Part shown: positions 1-8,300 of the stretch, piece after piece
Numbering within the stretch: the stretch's first letter is position 1
How the letters are laid out: every line of letters starts with the position of its first letter
Assembly (NCBI RefSeq): GCF_000003605.2
Contig: NW_003112972.1
Location: 69,177-80,314 of the forward strand
DNA length: 11,138 nucleotides
From: Saccoglossus kowalevskii
Taxonomy: Eukaryota; Hemichordata; Enteropneusta; Harrimaniidae
Reading direction: 5' to 3'
Program-made: the position numbers and the translations under genes
Notes under the pieces: generated by a model
Database searches by the model: none
The model's input: the letters and a program-made list of their open reading frames with translations, nothing else
What the model was told of the DNA's origin: nothing

Positions 1-546
1 TCACAATATAGTCATATTATATTTTTTACTGGTTGTTATTTGTTTTTTGCGGGTTTACCTCTATCTAATTATATAGTGTCATTGTACGTTATAAAATATT
101 CACAAACTGGCCTTGACAATTTTATATTAATGAATGTGTATTGTGTGAGTTCTGGGCTTATGATTCATTTCATATTTGTTGATTGTCGGTTTCGTATCTC
201 AGGAATATACACATGAGTAATTAAACTAGTAGCAGGTCGTCATCTGCGTCGTTGATGGATTGTTCAAATATGGTAAAATTGAATGATGATCGGGAGCGGA
301 GCTACGTCACAGACGTTCCACGTTGCTAAGACTCGCATCACTGTACCATGCATTTCTATGGGCTCTGTGCGCGCTGCTGTGGAACGCCGGTCGAGCCGGT
401 GAAAATTCGAGAAAACAACACAAACTCAACTTTGAAGCAATTCTGAACAACCAAATTTATATATGTTACACACGTAGGGCTAATCTTGTTACACTGTTCA
501 GGGGAGTCACAACAACCATCCGGTTTTTGCGAGTTGTTGGCCTTTG

Positions 547-578
547 TTTTCACCGCGAGGGTTGCCAAGCGGTGAAAA
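547..578. repeat. Perfect 10-base inverted repeat, 12-base loop
   Basis: TTTTCACCGC and GCGGTGAAAA flank GAGGGTTGCCAA. It could form a hairpin in DNA or RNA. No gene adjoins it, and it may be the core of an old palindromic element. Confidence 0.6.
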
Positions 579-644
579 TGCCCGGATGTCCGCCCCCGAG
601 GATAGAAATGCTGCACACGTTTTTTTTTTGTTAACAATGTATTT

Positions 645-715
645 CACACGCGCGTTGTACAGGTAGCATGGGATCAATATTAAGTTTGACCCGGAAGTGA
701 TAACTGTGACTGTGA
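645..715 (+). repeat. Interspersed GTTGTAT repeat, copy A
   Basis: Reads CACACGCGCGTTGTACAGGT, then a CATGGGATCAATATT block. It is the most diverged of the four copies but keeps the order of the conserved blocks. Confidence 0.5.
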
Positions 716-1078
716 ATTTATTCATAGTCCTGACGTAGTAATTCGTGATTTAATAATGTAGAATATTAAGCAATCAAGTGAATATACATAGTAATTTCGT
801 GTTTGAAGTGACATTATGGAGAAATCATTTGCCATGAAGCCTATATATTGTTGTGTTACCAATTTTAATCTTGTTAGGAAGAAAATATTTACTACGCTGT
901 CGCTATAGTTACAGCTTTAGGGGTACACACTTTTGATTTAGCCTTGAAAACAAAATATTGTTTTCGCTTTCGTCCGATCGAACAAGAGACCAAAATAGTT
1001 GTGTTGAGTCTAAAAAAGGAAACACAATTGCAATAGTGCTGGTCAAACCTGGTCAATGAACATATACAGTAGACGATA

Positions 1079-1246
1079 TTAAAGCGGTAGGGTCGTCACC
1101 CGCGCATGCGCGAGAATTGAGTCCCAAGCGATTATAACAACACACGCTAAAAACGCAAAGGCTCATGGGTAGACGCTTGTTTGTAAAAAAAATGACACGC
1201 TATGACCATCTGACGCACGCGCAGGTGACGACTCCCCCTGCTTTAA
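1079..1246. mobile_element. MITE-like element with ~35-bp inverted repeats and TTAA ends
   Basis: The left end TTAAAGCGGTAGGGTCGTCA and the right end, read on the opposite strand, TTAAAGCAGGGGGAGTCGTC, are imperfect inverted repeats. They continue inward through CACCCGCGCATGCGC and CACCTGCGCGTGCGT, giving arms of about 35 bp around a centre of about 100 bp. Both outer ends are TTAA, as expected for a piggyBac-type target duplication, although TA or another boundary is possible. There is no coding capacity, so it would be non-autonomous. It sits 24 bases past the exon 9 donor. Confidence 0.65.
1101..1112. promoter_or_regulatory. Palindrome CGCGCATGCGCG, NRF1-like site inside the MITE
   Basis: A perfect 12-base palindrome that includes the GCGCATGCGC core recognised by NRF1 in animals. 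It belongs to the left arm of the MITE. The right arm has the diverged ACGCACGCGC. Whether it binds anything is unknown. Confidence 0.25.
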
Positions 1247-1269
1247 ATAAATACACACACGTGACATAC

Positions 1270-1358
1270 CTGACACTGTTGGTACCGTTCTTCAGATCAT
1301 CACCTACTAGCGATTCGAGTTTTTTGTTTGACCCTTTCAGGTAGTTTAGCAAGGTCTC
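1270..1358 (-). CDS. DEG/ENaC exon 9: lysine/leucine-rich pre-TM2 helix
   Basis: This exon is 89 nt and encodes residues 436-464 plus two bases of an Arg/Ser codon. The acceptor is GTATATGTTTAG (phase 0) and the donor CAG|GTATGT (phase 2). The sequence ETLLNYLKGS...LVGDDLKNGTNSV is not a signature by itself. In this family a charged helix-like stretch ending near an Asn precedes the last palm strand, which matches its place after SYK. NGT (459) is a candidate glycosylation site. Good splice sites on both sides and an open frame in the predicted phase support it, though it is the least secure of the nine exons. Confidence 0.82.
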
Positions 1359-4300
1359 CTAAACATATACATAATAAATGACATGATTAGCATTACTACA
1401 ACTTAAACAACAAAAGCTTGGTAATTTCCATCGTGTTACATACATACATGTTACGCAAACGCAGAGGGAACGGTTTAACCTATATAATGAATATTAGCAT
1501 AATGTATCACACCTTGTAACTGTTAGCCGGCCACATTGCCGAGGAAGTCTCTGTAGTGAAGCCGACATCTCTGAAATAAAACAAAAACAATTATATTATA
1601 CAATCCTTTGTATTGCCTGAATACATTGTTCTGATTGGTCGAGCAAGAAATCGAAATAAATCGAATAAACTTCGCAACGCCAAAATAAAGATCCGATTTT
1701 GCTCCAACGTTCGATAATCGCACTTGTTAAAATTAATTCCATATCTCATAGAATTTGTTATAATAAAATGGCAACAAATTACAGTCAAAGTCGGGTAGAC
1801 CACTATTTTGCACACTTTCACAAGCGTGAGAGAATTTATTGCCTCATTTTGAATTGAGTTGACATATCGCTTACTTAGCACCTGAATGTGCGTTTCTTGA
1901 CCAGGGATTGAGAATTTGGAGAAGAAGCGTGAATTGAAAACAAATATTTGAGGATCATAATGAAACACTTATATACACATTATATTCAATTTTACAGCCA
2001 GTATCAGTACATTTTCGGATAACTTGACATGCATTCTACCTTATTGGGAAATACAAATTCCAAATAAGGAATGGTGACGCGATATATCAATATGATGACG
2101 TGCATCTCGGGAAACTTTGCGTTGTCTCTAAAAAACGCCGACCATCCAAATCAATATTCGCTATAAACACAACCAGGGTCTCTTTACTTTTCTATCTCTG
2201 GTGTATACAGAGCTAAATGATGATATACGTGCATGATACAGGCCCCCTGCACCTTATGAACAGGGCTATTAGAATTCATGCAGAATTTAAAATTATGGGT
2301 ATATAAGTAAATATATAAAACAGTTGCAAATAATATACGATTGGTTTCATGGTACTTACGAGCAGGCTTGTGGACAGTCACACTCCAACCCATCGGTACT
2401 ATAGTCATATTCTACCAACGCTTTACAATACACTGCGTGTTAGGAAGCAAGTCAATAATTGGAACAGTTATCCTGACAAAACACGAAATGCTGATTTATT
2501 TGGATGGTTTTAACAATAATCATTATAATATCGACAATCAGGTCAGGTCTACTTACTTTGCGTGGAATTCGATGTTTTGCAAGCCTCGTAGACACCATAT
2601 GGGAAAGGATACAACGGGTCTGCGCACCCACAGTTGTTGATTACTTCGCTCTGATAGCACGCTTTCATACATGCCTACGAGTGAATGTCACGTTTGTTAA
2701 AACAATATTCATCAGTGCCTTGCGCACAATAATTCGCAAGTTCACATTATTAAAAGTCGAAATTTGAAAACCTGAAATTCCATCCTTCCAAAACAATAAA
2801 TGTATCAATGATACATATTATATTTTCAAGATTGACCGAAAATTGCATTCACAAAATGTTCAAATATTTCCCCTTTTTCTTAAGTAGTTTTTTGTTCAAC
2901 ATTTGCTTGGACTGCTGGACGATCGCATATACACTGTAGACTGCTTAACAACGACTACTTGCCTGTACGCTGTATCCCACATCGTACGAATCCATATAAA
3001 TATTGGTGTAGTCACTGTCACCTTCTTCAACGCAGTCAGAATATGGATCAGGTTCCCGACTGATTAGAACCTAAACGAAACAAGAAAAAAAATAGATATT
3101 CGATAATAATAGTTATTTTACTTAATATATTATTTTATTACATAGGAAATATGTACTACGTCTGTTTCACACGCGCTACACTATTTTAGCAGCCGCTTTA
3201 GAATTTCGTGTGCAGCACACACGCGTTGTATATATATATCGTATGGGGTCTATATAGTTCCTACTACGACTGCGCATTAAACACTACATTAACCTTTTCC
3301 CCACCAGCTCCCTTTTTTCATCACAATTCACAAAATAGTCCCCAAATTGGAACAAACTAGCCAAATTAGTTGAGTAAAAACTGGGAATTGACCCACATTA
3401 TGCTCCAAAATTAGGGTTAATTTCAAGAAATATTAAAGAATATGAGAAAATTTGGGCGAGAAAGTTTGGTGGTGGAAAGGTTAGTTAGTGAGTGTTCGCC
3501 AGCAACGTACCTTCCTTATACCGATAGATGTGGCCGCTCCCGGTGCGATCGTAAATCCATTGTCCTCTGGGAAAGGCATTTTATCCTGGTCGTGAATAAC
3601 AATTCGGGCCCCTGCGATAGCCGTGTATCCCTTTATGTATTCGTCTTGTTCAATAAACAACTGTAGGCTGAGACCTTTGAATAATAAAAACTATATAGTT
3701 TTCTCTATTTATCGTGGTTTTAAAAACTGACTCGTACAGCATTTCTCACTATTATTTTTATATTTGTTTTGAATTCTCCGAAAGATAAAATAACACAATG
3801 TAGAATTACTCTCCTCGACATGAAAAATACAGAAACCAGCGATGCCCCATATGTTGTTTTAATATGTAATTATAAAACACACTTTATAGAAAAATTGTAT
3901 ACTAGTAATAATGTTCCTTTATATGTATTTCATAATATGCACGGGAAAAAGATGCATATTCAAAATTAATAAGCCTTTCAAACAAAAAGCTTGGCAACTA
4001 ATATTTGTCTGCTATTTGAGATGTACAACATGAAAACAATGTGATTCACATTATTGAAGTTTATAATACAGAAAATACATTTGATTTCACATCTGTGGTT
4101 TTCAGTCTAATTTATTTCAGAGCATCTCTACCACAAGTAGATATCAGAAATTGGCTAATAATAATTAGCTAATCAATATGCATGTTTTTCATTATTAAAT
4201 TAATCATGTCTGTGGATTATCCCAGAGCATGTTCCAACCAAATGTCAATGCAATGTGATGATTATGCCATTAGTATGCTCAAATTTGAATTTAAAACTAA

Positions 4301-5284
4301 TGCATTGTTCTAAGGCACTTATATACCAAGTCTTATTAAAATCCAATAATTTGAAAACAGGGTAATTATTATTCAAATTAAGCAATATTATGCATAGATT
4401 TCAACCCGCAGACTATATACCAAGATTCATTGAAATAATATGATAAGTACTTGAGATATTGATGACAAAAAAATGACTAATTAGTATGCAAATCAGGTAA
4501 TTTATATGCAGCAATTTTAATGTGAAACTAATTAAGGTCTGCGCAATGTCACAGACCATCAATGTACCAAGTTTCGTTGAAATATGTTCATTCATAATGC
4601 AAATTAGGTAATTAATATGCACAGATATTAACCTAAAACTCATCAGATCTGTGCATTGTCTTGTGACGTCTGAGTACCATTGCAATACGATGATTAGTAC
4701 TTGAAATACTAGTAGAAAAGCATAAAATTGAGTAATCATTATGCAAATTAGGTAATTAGTATGCATTATTGTTTACACAAAACTAATCAGGTCTGCGCAT
4801 TATCCCAGCGCATATATGTACCAAGTTTCATAAAACTATGTTACTAGTTGTTTGTTTCGTGTTTTAATGCGAATATTTCAGAAGATTTTGACTTTGAATT
4901 GTCATGGCTGATTATTTTCAGGTAAATGAAGAAAAATCAATATTAAGACAACATTTACAAAACAACATCAAAAAGATCAAAGTACAACACGGCAGGTATA
5001 TCACGATACATGGTGACGTCAGTATAATATATATACACACACCTCATGGCATACATTAACAAGTGAGAAGTTTAAGTGAGACAAATCAAGTGCCGCTATC
5101 AATAATCAAAATGTCTTGAAATGTTTATTTCCACGAACGCGGGAATATTGATATCTTTTTTTTAATCAAGTAACCTTTTATTGATTAGGTCTTTGTAATT
5201 TATGACTATGTGTGCAATCTTATTTAGTATCATTTTTTGATTGATATGTGCATATTTATTTAAAGTTAATATCTTTTTTTTCAA

Positions 5285-5363
<79 letters not shown>

Positions 5364-8300
5364 AAGTTTATATGAAAAATCTATGGAGAATGTTCAAAAA
5401 TGGCCGCTTAACAGCCTTCATTCTCCTATATGTAAGTGAATCATCACAACACAATAATTGAATGATTTACCGTGATTATTTTTTTCATGTTTTATTGGTA
5501 GCGAACTACCTTAATTACCCGGGTAAGCCATTAACAATGGTCAACTTAACACATGAGCAATGTTTTATCGTTTTCGGAGATTGTCCACCGATGGCGTCAC
5601 AGTTTCAAATTGCGTGCAAGCACCAATGAAATTGCCGAGTGGTTTGATATCATGGGGGGGGGGGGGGTCTGATATCGGAAATACATCAAAGAATATGCAT
5701 AACACATAATGAACTTACCGTAAATGGGGCCAGAGAAACTGGTCGTCCAGTAGGGATCGATATAACCTGACGGGCCGTTGATGGTAAAACAGTTGCCGTA
5801 CATGGAATTGCTGAATGTGGTGAAATTACTGAAACAGAGTACATGTTCAATGCTGTGTTAATATCACGTCAACCCTGTCACTGGCTTAGCCTGCGTAATA
5901 GCTTAGTAAACGTAACTAGTTGCATAGGGCGTGCAGTCAAACAAACATTGCATTTTACACGCGTTGTATAAATCATGTGCGTGGGACCCATATCGAACTC
6001 GACGCGATGCGACCACTTCGTGCCGCTTTGACTGTAAATTGGAAGATGGCTGCTAACACTTACGATGCGTAACATTGCTCTCCCTGCCAAGTACAGTTGA
6101 CAATGAACATATCAGCTTGGTGGCCAAGTGTAATGCGTTCCGATGTAGGCAAGGCGGTCAGTATCTCAGTGATCCGTATCATATCTCTGTTACCCGCAGA
6201 TGGACCGTTATCACCATCCGGATGAGGGGGGTCATTTTTAGATTCCTGAATGAATGAATGAATGAATGAATTCAGATAATACTGTAATAATACTGTTCAA
6301 AAACTATACACATATTTGAGAGTTCTGTAAAAAAAATGATTTTTACTTGGAATTTATTTTCGCTATTTTCACTGAAGGTATGAATCAGTGAAAATAAAAT
6401 CCAGTGAAAATGCACTTTTTTTCTATATTTTACATTCAACTCATCAAAAATCAGTGAAAATAAAATTCAGCCGAAATGTCTTTTCGACTGAAATTAATTC
6501 TTGTTATAATAAAGTATTTTACAGTACATGGAACGTCATCGAATCAGAACACAGTTCTCACATTCTAATGAGAGATGTCAAATTGTGACACGTCAATATC
6601 TTTTGAATATCAAACATAACTAGTATAATGTGATTACACACTCGAGTCAGTCTAATACTACACAAGCAGTGCAGGGCCATGTTGTTGGGTGTCGGTTTGT
6701 TGAGAACAACCCCCTCTAAATTTCACGTACAGGTGTTGTATTTCATTAATCAAATATATAGAACGTAATTGCAATAAATCAAATTCTAAAAAATAAAATA
6801 AAATTTAATCATTTTATTAAATGACTTCCACCATGACAATGACCTCGTACTAGTTTGTTTATTTGTTTATTTATTTATGTTGCTTGAATTGATGGATATG
6901 GTCATCAATCATGATAGAAAGCTTTTCTGGAACTAAAGCATTATCTATGTACTATTTTAGTTCGGAAAAATAACCATTATTTTCTTTACAATTGAGTTAA
7001 CGTGACAGCTTACAATGTGCCTTGCATCTAGCAATTATGAAAATGTTAATGGATTTTGAAAGCTAATAAAACACACAAAGATAATGCTCACTGATCAGCA
7101 CCATCTCGCAATCATGATCTGTTGTGTAAACGTTGTTTATCGGTTGTTCAATTAACATGGAACACGTACATGTATTGTTTAATAATAAGAGCTGCGCCAC
7201 AAGCCGAGAAAACAATCCATGATACGAACGTCCGGTTCTTTCCAACACATCGCTGTGGTGCACATGCGCGCAAAATGTAAACAAGTGCGACTTCTTATAG
7301 TTGTAGAATAGAGAATTTGTATGTAGAGAATCAATAAATATGTGTCATCAGTGAACCCGGGATCATGTTATAGCATACTACGAGAAACAATGTGTGAAAG
7401 ACACCACAAAGGGACAAATATTGATTACTATATTCGTAAGTTGGCAGCATCTAATCAATACATAAATTGTGAATGTGAATGATTCAACATTTATTTTCTA
7501 CGACATATGTTTTAGTCAATATTGTAAAAATAAAATATATGTGTTATTATTAATTATTATATAAACGAACCATCGAAAAACAGGTACCAGTAAAAACAAC
7601 ATATAATTTCAACGTAGCTACGACATGGAATGTGTGCGCAAATATAGAGAAGATGGGACATCGTAAATGTATTATTAGGCTAGCAAAAAATCGTAATTTG
7701 TGTGCACTCATTCATTAGTTTATTGTGTACACCCGCGAAGCTATTGTTCCATGGAAACGTGTGCTGTTACCAAATGAAATCCATGGAATAAAATAAAACT
7801 TTGTTCTTCCTATATTACCAGTCAACTATTTGAGGCACGGCACCATGATATCTCCATAGGAACCGATGAAAGCCTTTTAATACTAACAAAATGGCCGCCA
7901 TTCACTAAAAATACAACCACCATTTTATCGGAAAATAGGTTAGTGACCCAAACTTTTTAAAAGTCAATATCCTTATGTTTACCGGGAGCATAATTTATTG
8001 CAAAATGGGTAAATTTTGGATATTTTCATTCATGAGTAATCCTCTACCTTATACCACATAACTCCCTGTTAAACGACGGTCCACTAGCGATGTATACGAT
8101 GTACCACCATGCATGTACTAGCACGTCCGCGCATACCTCGACGTAGTCTTTAATTCTAAAAGCCATGTTATAAAATTAACAAAATTATCAGATTTATAAT
8201 GAATACTTTATAGCTGTTGGTTGCAGGAATTACCCCTTATAGTGTTACCAGATAAATATAATGTCCATTTAAATATGGAAACTTAAATAAGGACTGGAAA

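Larger units (their letters stand above)
1..1269 (-). other. Start of intron 9 and unassigned sequence to window edge
   Basis: The donor CAG|GTATGT of exon 9 leads into AT-rich sequence holding a MITE (1079-1246), a repeat copy (645-715) and a small inverted repeat (547-578). I searched the minus strand for the last palm strand and for the Gly-Gly-x-x-Gly...Ser signature of TM2 and found neither. The final exons therefore probably lie beyond position 1. Small unrecognised exons here cannot be excluded. Confidence 0.6.
3675..5718 (-). other. Intron 3 of the DEG/ENaC gene (phase 1, 2044 bp)
   Basis: This intron is repeat-rich. It holds a diverged tandem repeat (about 4120-4845), the (AATA)n microsatellite (5283-5364) and a G14 tract (5654-5667) about 50 bases inside the donor. 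No coding segment is visible. An open minus frame of 117 codons at 4413-4766 simply runs through the tandem repeat and recurs with it. Confidence 0.8.

Noticed and set aside
187-275. Minus-strand open stretch SSFNFTIFEQSINDADDDLLLV, considered as exon 10 (last palm strand).
   Set aside because: No acceptor gives the phase required after exon 9, and the match to the family is only in general character. It also runs to a stop with no TM2.
550-620. Minus-strand reading with LGGGHPGIF, considered as the Gly-rich start of TM2.
   Set aside because: The following residues are polar and stop quickly. There is no hydrophobic helix and no G-x-S filter.
323-637. Overlapping open frames of about 70-100 codons on both strands.
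   Set aside because: No recognisable domain, poor start context and low-complexity translation. Both strands being open is what chance predicts here.
1805-1881. Minus-strand stretch after CATTCAG reading VLSKRYVNSIQNEAINS, which resembles the pre-TM2 helix of DEG/ENaC channels.
   Set aside because: It lies before exon 8 in gene order, while that region of the protein must come after it. Exons 7 and 8 join perfectly without it, and no good donor follows. It is probably chance, or at most a decayed duplicate.
4413-4766. 117-codon minus-strand open frame.
   Set aside because: It follows the tandem repeat (the same peptide block recurs three times) and lies within intron 3.
7063-7284. 73-codon minus-strand open frame with several Cys and His residues.
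   Set aside because: It lies in intron 1, has no metal-binding spacing or family match, and is not needed to connect exons 1 and 2.
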